Shown one piece after another: positions 9,824-22,700 of a stretch of DNA of 64,000 bases. A model generated the notes under the pieces. That model saw only the letters and a program-made list of their open reading frames with translations. It had not been told where the DNA came from and ran no database searches. Each line of letters starts with the position of its first letter. The first letter of the stretch is position 1. The stretch comes from Mugil cephalus (lineage: Eukaryota; Chordata; Actinopteri; Mugiliformes; Mugilidae), in the NCBI RefSeq assembly GCF_022458985.1, contig NC_061779.1, positions 18,025,001 through 18,089,000 on the forward strand, given 5' to 3'. A program made the position numbers and the translations under genes.

Positions 9824-12754
9824 CGACACACACAGGAATGGAAGGCTGCGGAGAGAGCTGGCTGACAACACATGACAAGGCGCTGATAATGAGCTGACAA
9901 TGTCTGGCTTCGCTCCACAAGTGTCACTCTAGTTTGGCAGCAGCTTGGTTGCACAGCACGGGGAGAATGCAGAACTTGGTCAAAATAGTCAAAATAGTTC
10001 CCTGTGTTTGTTTGAAAGTGTGTGCTGAACCAAATAGGTGGCATGTTCCTTCAAAACAATCCCTCTGTAAAGGTCAGTGGACTGTTAGAGCTGAAAGCTG
10101 CACTGGCTGTTTGTCTATGTGAGACCTGTCACCAGCTTTATAGCTGTACTTGACTTAAAACAACAACACAAAGATGAATATTAAACTACACAAAATTGTC
10201 TGCGTGCCACTTGACCAATGCCCAGTGCCCCTGCAGTGGGAGAGTGTTAGGGATGAGCTGTTTGTTCTGTAACAGAGAGCAGTCCCACAGAGTGTGAGGT
10301 CACATGGAGGGAATCTCTCCAATCTGTTCATACTGCGGTCTTTGTTTGGTCCAGATTCAACCGCAGACACGGCGCCCACAGCTACAGTACGGACGTCAGG
10401 AATGCGAGCGTGTAATTGACGTGCAAGGCAAACGAGCACAAAACACACACAAACGTGTCCTCGTTTCTCCACGAAGCACGTCTCAGTGGTTTTGCATTCC
10501 TTCGTCCGTGTAGTCTTGGGTGTGTGACGGAGACTGTTGATAAAGGATTTATACAAAAATGTGCATCATGAATGTGAGGAATCCATGTAATGCGGGGCGG
10601 TTCTGGCCACGTGAACAGTGCGTTCTTTATGGAGGCCTGATGTCAGTCCGCCAACTTCTCAATTAAAATTCAACTGATAAAATTTGTTACAGATGTGCGC
10701 AGTCCTCATGAATCCCGCTAACGATGCTGACGGTTTCAGGTTTTTTAATTAAAAGAACCGAAGCCTGGCTGTAACACTTTGATGAGGTCCAGTGGAATAT
10801 CCAGAGGACGACTGCTAATGACTTTCATTATCCGCTGACTTTTCCTCGAGCTCCCTCATCAGGTCCAATTTCATCTTCTTGTATTTCGGTTTCTAACCGG
10901 AGGCCTGCACAGTTGATGACATTCCCATCAGCCTCAGCTGTTCGTTGTATGTAATACAAATTGCAAAATATTAGCATGCTGATGTTAATGGCCGTCATCA
11001 GGCTCAGAGAGCTGACTGCTGCACCTCACTGTACACCCTCACAGAGCTGCTATTCTCATTTGTTAATTAAGTCCTGAACAACTGCAGACTTCTAAATGAA
11101 ATATCAGTCTCCCAGCAGATAAATACTGATTGCACTAGTTGGCATGGATAAAGTAAAACAGCAAGTAGTGCTTTGTTTTGTTTTTTTGTGGCTACTGTGA
11201 TAGTATTGTGTGCAAGCCTGCCTGGTGCTGAATCCCAAATGAAACTGTGAGCAACAGTGGAGGGGGTGGTTGTTATTCACTGGGTCTCTAGCTGAGGCTC
11301 TGTGTAATTGTTTCATGTGTAGTCTGCAGTGTGATTTTCAGAGGAATTTGAGATGATTAGAAACACAAACAGTCCACAAGTGCGCAGAAGGAACAGGGAT
11401 CGCAAGGGATACAAAAGCGGGATAAATCATAGAATGAAAGGACCCAAACAGAGAAGCGTATGGTCTAACAACAGACACTTCATGCGCTTCAAGGGACTTC
11501 ATAGACATTGATGGGTGAGAATAAATTGTTATCAGACAAACAAAAGTCTATCCAGTGACCGCATTTTCAAGATCCTGACACTGGGTTGTTACCCAAATGT
11601 TAACTGTTTCACCCGTGGCACTGGTCAAACCCACTATCACTATTTAGCTGATCTGATTGTGAATGCACCGGAGGGATCAACAAGCTGTGTAATTACTCTG
11701 CAGTGACAGTATATCATTGTCACTGTCAGCTGGCCATGTAATGGAACCTCAGAGCTATAAAAGACAGTGATTCACCCCACAATCCACTTTACACCGCCGG
11801 GCTGCCAGCCCTTTAACTCCGAGCATCACTGTGGTGCTCTGCGGTTGCCTAGCAACTAAAGGAAATTGGAGGTGCCTTTGAATTAGGGGCGTTTAAAAGG
11901 TGATTTATATCAAGACCTTGATGATAAATGTGATCCATAAATCTGAAATTTTCTCCACCGGCTATTTCTGTGTATTCATCATTGGAGACTCTAATTCTGG
12001 TCACAGACGCAGCAGCGTCACAGAGCCGCAGAGCCAGCTGGAGTACGAGGCTGTGGCTCACTGCTAGATGCAGGGGACGTGAAAATACGTTATAGCGCAA
12101 AGTCGGAGGAAGGCAACAGAGCCTGTTTCCATGGCACCATAAACAGGAAATGGGTAGGGCTCATCGCCACAACAGGGCCCGACGTAAATCACCGTAGAAG
12201 TTGCCAGGGAGGTCAGAACTTTCCCATAATCCTAGTTTATGCACGAGTGACCAACAAATGCAAAACACGCACTCACAGTCGAGCACACGCACGAAGCATA
12301 AATATTCTACCTAACCCAGTTCTATCCGCACACTTCCCACTCTCTCCTTCTTTGTCTTTTCCTGTGAGAGAACAATAATGTGTCCCCCTCACTCCCCCTC
12401 AGCGGAGGAGAGAGCTGCCGCAGTCTTTTTGGTGGCCTCCTCCAGGTCCCGTCCCCCCACGGTCACCATGCCAACCTGTGTGAGGAGGAGGCTTAGCTGT
12501 GGGCCCAAAGAGACTTGATGAGGTCCTGGGATAATTAGCAGCTCATTATGGAGCCCAGTGAATAGGCCAGAGGAGCTCCAGGAGCCGCGAGGGACGACGC
12601 AATGGAAAACACACAGGACTGGGGCTCAGATCAAAGCGAAGCATTCACGCTTTAGACCACGTAGAAAGAGGAGGGAGACCGGGGAAAGAGAATAATGCTC
12701 TCCATTCGCACCTACAAATATAGCTGATAATCCTTAGTTTTTAAGCCTCCGTGG

Positions 12755-12782
12755 GTGTGTGTGTATGTGTGTGTGTGTGTGT
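12755..12782 (+). repeat. (TG)n microsatellite
   Basis: GT units with one TA interruption. A second short (GT)5 block follows at 12791-12800 after a GGCGGCT break. Confidence 0.9.
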
Positions 12783-14538
12783 AGGCGGCTGTGTGTGTGT
12801 TACTGAGGATATCGGCGTCAAACCAATCTGCGTATTTCTTTTCCTCTCCCAGAGGCCTTAGTTGCTCCAAAAAATGCTTAAAACACAACCAGTCCTCCTA
12901 CACACAGGCATATGTGCACACGTCTCACTATCCATCACTCCTCAACTTAAGCTAGCTCATAAAGTATGGGAACACTGTGTGAGCAGCAGAGAGCCCCAGT
13001 TAAGCTGAGTGTCTATCATCCCTGCTCCCGCTCCCGTGTCTCACTGCGTGTCTGCACCTCTGTTTGGTATGCAGGCAGGCACTAATGACACAGACTAAAT
13101 GATGCACACCGCTGTGCCCGCGAGCCGTATGGCAGCGCAGCTCAATGTAACTTAAATTATTTAACTGTACACGGGGCTCACTCTGTGCGCGTGGAAAAGT
13201 TGGGGCGCTCTTGGGCATGTTGCATATTTTATTGATTTTTTTTTTTTTTTTTTTTAAAGAACACACATCAAAAAAAATAAAAGTTACTGTTTATTTCATT
13301 GACTTAAATATGAAAAAAAGTTTTAGTCCACTTTTATGAATTTTCATGTTGAAGATCACTGATAATTGTATTCTGTGTTATACATAACGTTCAGGATCAT
13401 AGGACTCAAAGGATGGCCGCTGCAAAAGATTTTGCAGAAGTCAGCATCCTTTCTGTTTCTTGGCCGATTGTAAGCCAATTGCATCCAGAGTTTGATGGTG
13501 TTCAGCAGAATCCATCCTTCATTCTATCTGTGCAGTGTTTCCTTTCCAACTGGCCGCTACACAACCCCCCAAAAAGAACATTTTCACCCTTGTGTTGAAC
13601 ACTTCCACCAAATGCTCCTTCTTTTTTTTTTAACAACATACCTTTGACGACCGTGGCCAGAAAGTTCAGGTTTGTGTGCATCGTTCCACTCCGCATGTTT
13701 TAAAAATGAATCTTGCTGCTTTACGGGCTTCAGACGTTGAACTTTGCGATGAGGTCACAGTCAAGGTTTCTTCCTGATGACTCATCCGTGTCGACCATGT
13801 TTGTGCATTAAAGCAGCAGAGTCGAAAGATGCAGCACTCCTGTGCGAGTTAAACCTTCCTGCTGCGCCTTGGGGGTTTACTTTGTTTTCTGCTCAGCAGT
13901 TTCAGAAAGTTATGTTAGTCTTCTGCAGTCCTTATTAACTTCTATTTGTCAAAGACGGAGGAAATTTAAAGCTGGAAGTAGTCTGGTATGCTCTTTTAAG
14001 CTTCTCCTTTGTAGGCATCATTTTCAGATCCTCAGTCAGTTGTTTAAAGCGTCTCATAATTGACATGGCTGCAGCTACTACTGTGGCTGATTGATATTGT
14101 TGGAACTGCGCCCATTCGTTGTAGTGAATCTTAATTGAATTGAAAGTGTCATAACTTAACAAGGTGCCAAAATCCACACGAATGGGAGCTGCAGTCTACA
14201 TAAAGTTTTCACCCATTGGAATGCCGACTGACCTAGATTTAATGTTTAGTGAAACATATAGAAAAGTGCTGCAGTGGAGTCGTGCACAAAATTGTAAACA
14301 TGAAGCAAAGCTGTGGTTTTAATGAACAGAAACAGCAGAGGGCATCACTCTTCCACGCCGCCTGTGGTGTCACTGCTGCTGAGCTTCTGCGGTTTTAATG
14401 TAAAGTAGTGGAATCGATTTAGACTGTAAAGGAATAAATCATCTTGATTTCAAAACGCATGCATAAATTTGTGTGAGGGCAAGACTGCAGCCTTCCCATG
14501 CGCTGCTCGGTGCTCTTCATATCAACTATGCAGCACCT

Positions 14539-14552
14539 ACACCCCCTAGTGG
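14539..14552 (-). promoter_or_regulatory. CTCF-like motif
   Basis: The minus strand reads CCACTAGGGGGTGT, matching the CTCF core at 11 of 12 positions. It lies about 2.2 kb beyond the tmcc3 stop codon, between tmcc3 and the gene-free spacer. Confidence 0.4.
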
Positions 14553-14821
14553 TGGTGAAGGAGATCATATTTAGCACTAAAAACACTGCAGATATTTGCA
14601 TTAATATTAATGTTATATAATTCCTTATAATCCGTTTGCTTGTTCAGTTTTGCAAGGTTTAATCTTCTGGTGCAAACGTCCCAGAGGAAAATAAAGAAGA
14701 TGCTGACAAAATCAGCTGTTTTAGTAATGAAGTGTACACATTCGTTCTTATTAATATAAATAGGTTTCTGCCATTATATTTCAGCGAGTTAGCAAATTTC
14801 TGCCCTTCACCACTTTCCTTC

Positions 14822-14849
14822 ACCTCACTTCCACCATTGGAAGTGAGGT
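14822..14849. repeat. perfect inverted repeat, 12-bp arms with 4-base loop
   Basis: ACCTCACTTCCA at 14822-14833 and its exact reverse complement at 14838-14849 flank the loop CCAT. It lies downstream of tmcc3, possibly within its 3' UTR if that UTR is long. No T-run follows, so it is not a bacterial-type terminator. Confidence 0.9.
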
Positions 14850-15682
14850 AATCTCGGATTTTCTGATGACAGCTCGAGCTATTGAAAGTTCTCAGCTGCT
14901 GAAATATTTATAGAAAAACCTCCAAATACCCACCACTCGGAGCCATTTTGAAACATCAGCGCCGAGTTGATTAAAAAGGTTTGTTTAATTTAACAGCAAT
15001 TGTCAGACAAAGGCACGTAATGCATGAAAATACAACTGATTGATCACATAGTGCACCAGAGATGAAAGGATAATGTAAACCAGTTTGTAGTTCTGCATGT
15101 AAAACATCCTCAAATACGAAACGGGAACAACAAAAAGATGCAGTCAGTGAAACAGACAGACAAACAACACAAACATGTTATTATGGCAGACAAACATTAA
15201 AAGTGGTCCGTTGCTTCGTGTGAAACCCTCACAGGGAAAGTTCATGGGAAAAACATGAAATAACACATTAGTCAGTCCAAAGAAATGGGCTCGTAGTTCA
15301 TCACAGAGAGCCTGTAATATGCTCCTCTGCTATCAGCGGAGCACTGAAGGCTGCTTGTTGCTCCTTTTTGAAAAAGGAAATTGCATTTTTACCTTAAATC
15401 ACAGTATAACTCATCGCCTCTCCATCACATTATTAGTAAAAGACCAGCGTGAATCTGGTCAAAAACCATAAGACATTTATGTATAGAGAGCCAAGTGACT
15501 GGCTGTTTTTCAGCTGTTTGTGCGCGGGGGCTGGCGTGTGCTGATACTACCGTGCTACTAGCACAGTAATGCAGTTGGATTGATTTTTGGCCCTTGAGAG
15601 GGGAGACAGCTGGTCTTATCAGAGCCCAGCAGTGGCTTCAGTGGTTGTGGATCTCCCGTGCCAACATTAATAACATTTCCTC

Positions 15683-15714
15683 ACCCCCCCCCCCACCCAC
15701 CCCCCACCCCCTCC
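15683..15714 (-). other. guanine-run tract downstream of tmcc3, G-quadruplex candidate
   Basis: The plus strand has C-runs of about 11, 3, 6 and 5 separated mostly by single A or T bases. On the minus strand, which is the tmcc3 sense strand, these are G-runs with one-base loops. The tract lies about 1.0 kb past the tmcc3 stop codon, so it may be transcribed in the 3' UTR as an RNA quadruplex. Confidence 0.55.
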
Positions 15715-16115
15715 AGCACCAACAGCCCGTCACTCCGCTTAAACATGGACGTAAAACACTCATTTCTAAAAAAAAAAAAAACATTTTAAAAACAGTGCGC
15801 CTAGAAATCAAGTATATTGCACTATAAACATTAAGAACGGTTTCTGTAAGAGATGACTGAACACGCAGGACGGACAAGGCAATGAGTAGTAAAAGAAGAA
15901 CATAAAAGAAAAATAGGATACCCTTTAGTCGGTGCATTCTCCATTCAAAGGATATTTCAGCAGTGGGGAATATACACTTATTTGACTTCATGATACCAGA
16001 GGCCTGATAGCGTAGTATAAAAAAGCACTTGAAAGAAAGTGAAAACCAAGCTCTGTCCTAAAGTAAATACCTCTGCCTACCTACACCAAAATCCATTAAA
16101 CCTATATGCTACGGT

Positions 16116-16121
16116 TTTATT
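16116..16121 (-). terminator. candidate poly-A signal of tmcc3
   Basis: AATAAA on the minus strand, about 630 bases past the tmcc3 stop codon. Use of this site is inferred; others further left are possible. Confidence 0.3.
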
Positions 16122-16747
16122 CTAAGCTGAGCTCAGGTAAAGGGCTGCAGGAAGTCGCTTGGACAGATATGTGATCATCCAGCTCTCAGCAGAGAAGAAA
16201 ATAACTGTATTTCCCCAATCGTCAGACTATTCCTTTAAGGATGACATTAGCACTTCATGGTCGTGGCCAACAAGATGCTAAGACTGAGGTCTTGTCCATG
16301 CACACGTGCATGCTTGCAGTTGGAGATATGTCTGAGTGATACAAAATGCGACAGGGTGATAATTTGCCAGTTCTTACCTCACACCCTATGAATTATTTTT
16401 CCTTAAACGGCGCTTATACTTTTCTTCATCCTTCTTGTTCTTTGTATTGTCCTTTATGTCTCTGATGGCTCCATTGCCACTGCTGAGGAAGTAGCGAAAT
16501 TTACTGTTATATAAATATAATTTGAAAGGTTACACGACGTTGTTAGCTACACACATTCAAGTTCTAGACGAGAAAATCAACAAACTTCAATTTCAGCCTG
16601 ACTTAACAAAAACAAAGTGACCTCTGTAAATGCACGGGATCGTGTCTTCTGACGATTGTACAACCAATCCTCTTAGACAGTCCTATCCTGTCACCTGACA
16701 GCGACAGCATCCATGTTTATGGTATCGTCAGTGTGTTCTCTTGGCTG

Positions 16748-19700
16748 TTAAGCAGGCACTAGCAGCCTGTCTATGGAATACTGTAAACGGTCCCAGTTCT
16801 TCCAGAATATGGTCAAACAACAAACTCCCAGGAGGGTGGCTACCACATGATACCGGCTCCTCATCAGCGGAGCGGCAAACTTGGCAGCAGTGGAGACACA
16901 CACGAGGATGACAGTAATGATGGCCAGCATGATGTTGATGGTCTTCCCGAGCAAGACTCGGGCGTCACGGCTCTCAAGCTGGACCGTCTGCTGCTGCTGC
17001 TGCTGCTGGAGCTCCAGCTTGGAAACGCGGGTCTGGCATGACTCGAGGGCTTCCTAACAAACACAGTGAGACATATAATGGGTCAGACAGTTTCTCAAGC
17101 TGATAAAGGGCAATTTGTTGAGCTTTTAGTCTATAAACACCTACACTTCTTTAAAAGGTTAATTAGCAGAGCGATGAATAATTTGTAGTCATAAAAGTGA
17201 AATCAGGAGAATTACTTGTATTGTCTCTGACTGATCTACCAACATGGCATATTTTCATTATCCAACCTAAATGATAAACAGGTAAGGGGGCCCACGAGCC
17301 CTAGGGGATCCATGGAGGTACTGCAGGGGGGATTGCAAAATCTTTGGTTGATTAGACATTATTTTATTTTTTATTTTTTTTAATTTTCCCCCACAGATTA
17401 AAAATTCTTTGAATACACATTAACATGAATCCAACATATTTTAGTAAAGCGATAAATGGAGGCAGAACACGTTACCACCACCTTACTGTTGCACATATTT
17501 GATATAAAAAATATATTTGTAACTGTGTATTATCTTAATAGCTTAATACCAAACGCAAAGTGATAATAATGCTGTATATTCATAAATGGCACTGGGCAGA
17601 GTTTAATATAGGACACATATAGCAGGTGGGTGTCCCTACTTAATCTCCCCATCATTTTGGGGGTCCTTGGCCTCGAAATCCTTGAAGACCTCGGATTTAA
17701 AGTATCACTACATCTTCAGTTCACTTCCATATACCTGTATGTCTCTGGCTCTTTCCTGGGCCTGGTAGGCTACCCTCTCCTCGATGCTGGCCAGTTCCTG
17801 TTTCAGATTTGCCATCTCATGCTGGTGTAGTTCTGTCAGGTCGTTCAGTTGGTCCTCCAAACGCTCGTACCTGCAAATTGATAGAAGAGGATTCTGTAAT
17901 GTTGGTTAAGCCCTCCACATATATCTATCTATCTATATATATATATATATATAGATATATATATATATATTACTACTTATATAGATTAAATATATATATA
18001 GCAAATATATTTATTATATATATTCCGTGGAGCTCTTCTGCAGAGGTTAACATAATAAAGCAAATGCTTCTCTCTAAATGCTCTTAGTGCTATGCTTGTT
18101 TACATTTTCGATTAATATTTTATGTCTGTTCTGACAATGGATATAACATTAGCATTATGATGTATTAATGTATTATTTAAGGAAGATGAACTCTTAAATA
18201 ACATACCTGTATCTCTCCTCCTGCAGTGATTGGTTGATGATGCTGTACTCTTTCTTGAACTGCCCCTTGAACTCCTCTATATCCTCCTCCAGCTGGCTCT
18301 GAGCTTCTTTGATCTCTCGCACCTCCTCCAGGCTCATAGCCAGTCTGCTCTGACTTTCCCCCCCGGACTGCTCCAGGCCTTGCACTTGACCCCCAGACGC
18401 TCCACCCCCTGCTGGGTGCCCGTTACTGTCTGCTGAAATAGAAGCACTACCTGAGGAGCACTCGTCATCACTGGGGTACTTGGGCTTGCCCACCAGAGAG
18501 GTGCTGCTGCTCAGACTCTTTCCTGTGCCCTCAGTGGGTAATGGAGACGAGGCATCCAGAGTGGTCTTCATGTGGGCGATGTTGTCAGCGCTCCCAAACT
18601 TGTTCCTGATGAGGTTTGCGAACTCTCTGGGCTTGCTGAAGAAGAAAGGTGGAGAGAGTGAAACACCTGGTCCGATGGTTTTGATCTTGTCCATGGTCGG
18701 GTGTCTGCCGCTGCCCGTCATGTCCCTCAGCAGCTCTCTGGTTGACTCCCTGGGTATGGTGCTGTGTTTGACGCTGGACGGGCGAGGCGACGGGCTGTGA
18801 AGGATTTCATTGTCTTTCATCTTTTTGTGGTACTGCTCCAGCTTCTTTTGCATCTGGGATATGTTCTGAGCGGACTTCTGGTTCTTCTTCTCGAACACCT
18901 GTTTGATTCGCCCGATTTGCTGCTTGTCCGCGCTGTCCATGAGCTTCAGATATTCTGCCAGGTTCTCATCTCGTACCGTTTGCTCGATCTTCAGCTGTTC
19001 TGTGACCTTCAGTATCTTCTGCTGGAGGCTGTCCAAGCAGGAACGGCTGCGATGGAGCTCGACCCCAAGAGTAGAGCCTGGACCTCCATCACTCAGGTCC
19101 AGATCCAGGTTGTTGTCTGAAGAGCCTCGACGCATCGAAGCAGCGATGCTCAGAGAACTGCCATCGGTACTCCGGTCCTACGAGGAGGAGCAACAAAGAT
19201 TAGATGCTGACGAATACTGAATTGGATGATCTTTTACTACATAAATTTGTCCAATGAGCAGAGGTGGTTGTGCAGAAAAATCATGTCATGCATTAAAAAT
19301 ACGTTATGCAATGTTATTTTTACATCAGGCTTTGTTATATGTAAACTTGTTTTACACTGTAAAACTACCCGTGACCAACTGTATGAGTAACTGCTCGCAG
19401 TGAATGTTGGCTCTGTAGTACCATGTTTTTTTTTTTTGTTTTTTTTTTTACAATATTTCAACAAATAGTTTTAAATTGATGGCTTGAAAAACTGTGGTAT
19501 ATTCCTTTCTTCCTGGACTTTCTAGGTTTAGAATTACAGTACATGAGGCAAACATTGTAAAAATGAGGAATTTGTTGTTTTTTTTCCACTTGTGTGCAAA
19601 TTTCTGCCTGTACAGTACTTCCATGAAGTACGTTCTGCTTTTTATAATATTCTGATATTAACACTATGAGGCCATCTGGGAGTGTCTGTAATGCTCTTAT

Positions 19701-22700
19701 TTGGCACATCTGTTACGTTGTAAGAGCCAGAATTTAATCCTGTTTGTTTACAGTGCACAACACAGACTGCACGGAAGACAATTCAGATAACAGCATGTGT
19801 AATGTGTGTGGAAGAAGTGGAGCGTGCCCGTTTAATGTAGGTCAGTGATAATGTCACACACAAAACCACAAGACTCAGAAAATCCCTTTCCCAGACAGCG
19901 ACCCTTATTTTTACAGTTAATTACCATTTTCCTCACCCAGGCTAAACATTACGATAGATTCAGTTTTTGACTGCTGTGGCAGTAGCTCACTGGCAAGGAT
20001 ATAACTAATGCTCTGCGGCGCATTTGAGGAAGTGAAGCAGAACATATGTGGGATGAGTGAGATAGTCTGTGAGAGGAAACATTAAGACGCTCCATAAAGA
20101 GGAAACGGAGGACAAGACGCGCAGAAAGTGTTTAATGAGGTTACAGAGCTACATTTTGTGACCAGCAGTGTCACTTCTGTAATGAAACAGAAATTTAGTC
20201 ATCGATGCATCTTGCAAGTTGACCACTGGACAACACCGGGAGGTGTAAGCTGTTAAAGCCTAACACGAAGTGTTGTACAACAAGAACTATGGGCTTTAAA
20301 AGTGCCACTAATCCTTAACAAATGTAACACTACTCGCTTAAAGCAAATAAACAGATGACGGCTAACTCAAGCAGACTTATGGCTCAATCCCTCTTAGCAT
20401 TTCAACACCACTACGTAATGGCCACACATTGCAAGCTAAGCATCTTTATATTTGACAAATGCATGCAAAGCTCACCCCATACTGACGTACACTCGACACA
20501 TGACTGTCATGTGGAAGAGAGCGTTTACCTTATGATGTGGCTAGATGTGTGCACGGGTGCAAGCTGAATCAAATTTACAAAGAATATAGAAGCAAGCGAA
20601 AACAAAACTGCATTAATCGGAATTACCCCTCCCTGATTCTGCTGGATTCAAGTCATCCAACAGAACATTTAAATTCCATGTACTGCTGCTGGCACAGTGA
20701 CCTCACCCTCAAACAACCAGTCAGACTGGTTTGTGAGGATGATGCATTGAGCAAGAATTTGTATCTGTAACATCTCTATTTATTATTCGAGTGCGTGTCA
20801 CCACAGTGTCTATACAGAAACTGCTTTTGTGCTCGGTTTTGGTCGAGCTTTGTGGCTCTGAAGACGAGTCATCGCCAAAGCCCATGGCCATCACCACAGA
20901 CAGCCATGTTTAAATGACAAACTTTACGGAAGAAATTTTGAAAAGACTTTACAAGCTGCCCACTCTAAACACACAGTTACACAAGGGTGAGTTCACCTGT
21001 GAGAATTTATATATTGACTTATGTAAAAGGGGCATGGCCTTTTTTGGGCGATAGGTGGGTCCACCCAAAGGCACCTCAATGTCTAGACGTCAAATGGCAA
21101 CGGCCAGATCCGCCACATTGAGCTTTCAAAACCAATCCTCGCGGGTTACGCCTCAGAGTCTTTGTCCATCTTTACGTATAGTCAATGAATGTGACTCAAA
21201 TGATTATAATGCTGAACAGTGAGGCCCAGACTTTTCCTCTAGTGCCATATCAAGAAAATATATATCAAACATACAATGATGAATTTAAAGAAATAGCTCT
21301 CCGTCAAAAAATCCTGTCACACAAGCGTGGACATATTACAATGTTATAGAAACTCAATCAAATCAAATAAATGAAGTGATAAATAAATAATGAATAACTC
21401 AAGAAAAGCGTCAAAACCAAGATCTACGTTAGCCTTTCTGAGAGAGCTGATATGCATACAGTCCTCCAGTAAACAGTAAACACTGAACTTGATAAACATC
21501 AGCTAGTAGCTTGTCAGTATGAGCCTGTGACAGAATGACAGCTCAGCTTAAAGCACTTTTTGTCTAAGCTCTATGGCCTTAAAAGGTGGTCAACTTTAGT
21601 GTCCCCTGCACATGTATATATAAATGCATAGTTTTATTTACGTCTATGAGGCTATAATTATACAGTACAAACACAGTATAGACTTATCTATGTACACAGT
21701 GTAACCAGAGAATGCCGAGCTTATTTCTACAAGCTGGCCTGGGGAATTTCAGCCTCTGTCCTCTTCCCACTCTCTCACTCTCTGTCCTTCTTGAACACAG
21801 AAGTCTTTCTCTGCCGAGGAAAAAAGCTTACTTTGTCATATCCTACCTCTGCTCTGTCCAAGACTGAGCTCCTGCATATGGATTCACTGGCCCGACGTAT
21901 AGGCTGAGGAGCCCTGTGCCCAATCACAAAGCTTCTCCTTCGAGGCTGCATGTTATAACCACTCTTTGAACAATCAGGTTCACGAATGATCACTTGAATG
22001 CCCTTTTGTCAAACCTGTTTGTCACACGGGAGAGAGAGCAGCTTGAGATCCTGCCTCATCGGGAGGAAGTGTAAAGCAAGTTGGTGTGTAGGTTGCTCGT
22101 ACTACCAAGCCTTTTTCAAATGAACAAACACAAAGAACTGCCTGTTCAACCAGACAGCTTAGAGTGTGTGCTATTTATGCAGCACTGGAACTAAGCTAGA
22201 TCCTCAGGCACTCTCCTACTACCAGTGTTTACTTTGAAAAGTTCGATATTCCCCTCTGTGGCATTAGGGCCCAAAACACAGGGTACAGGGGTCTCGGTTT
22301 ATTGCTTCAAGGTAACACGATAACAGAAATATGAGAGATTTGGGATCGACTGTAAAATAGATCAAATGAGGCACCTGGCAACTATTGATGAATCATGGTT
22401 GGTGCCCGCAGCAAAAACAGACAAGAGACACAAGTGTTTGGAAAGAGAATCAATACAACTTCCATATTTACACTGTACTTGAAACAGTGAACTTTAAGCT
22501 GAAGCTGTATTACACAGCTGGAACGATGGGCGTGCACTTTGTTTCATAAAAACAAGATGTCTTTTGGCAGGACGGGGCCTGATCTATGAGAATATCTCAA
22601 GGAGCAGGAATAATACGACCCAGATGTTTTTCACATTCTTCAGTGCAGCGGAAAGTGAGACATCTGAAAATGTCCTGATGCGAGACCTGATGAAATTGTA

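Larger units (their letters stand above)
8001..16747. other. gene-free spacer, right part, including the tmcc3 3' UTR
   Basis: No protein-coding exon is supported. The right end, from 16747 leftward, should be the tmcc3 3' UTR; its length is unknown. The interval holds the GA, CA and TG microsatellites, a Z-DNA-prone tract, a perfect 12-bp hairpin at 14.8 kb and a guanine-run tract at 15.7 kb. It also has several homeodomain-site-rich stretches with little low-complexity sequence (about 10.9-11.1, 11.83-12.07 and 12.49-12.60 kb) that look like conserved non-coding candidates. Confidence 0.55.
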
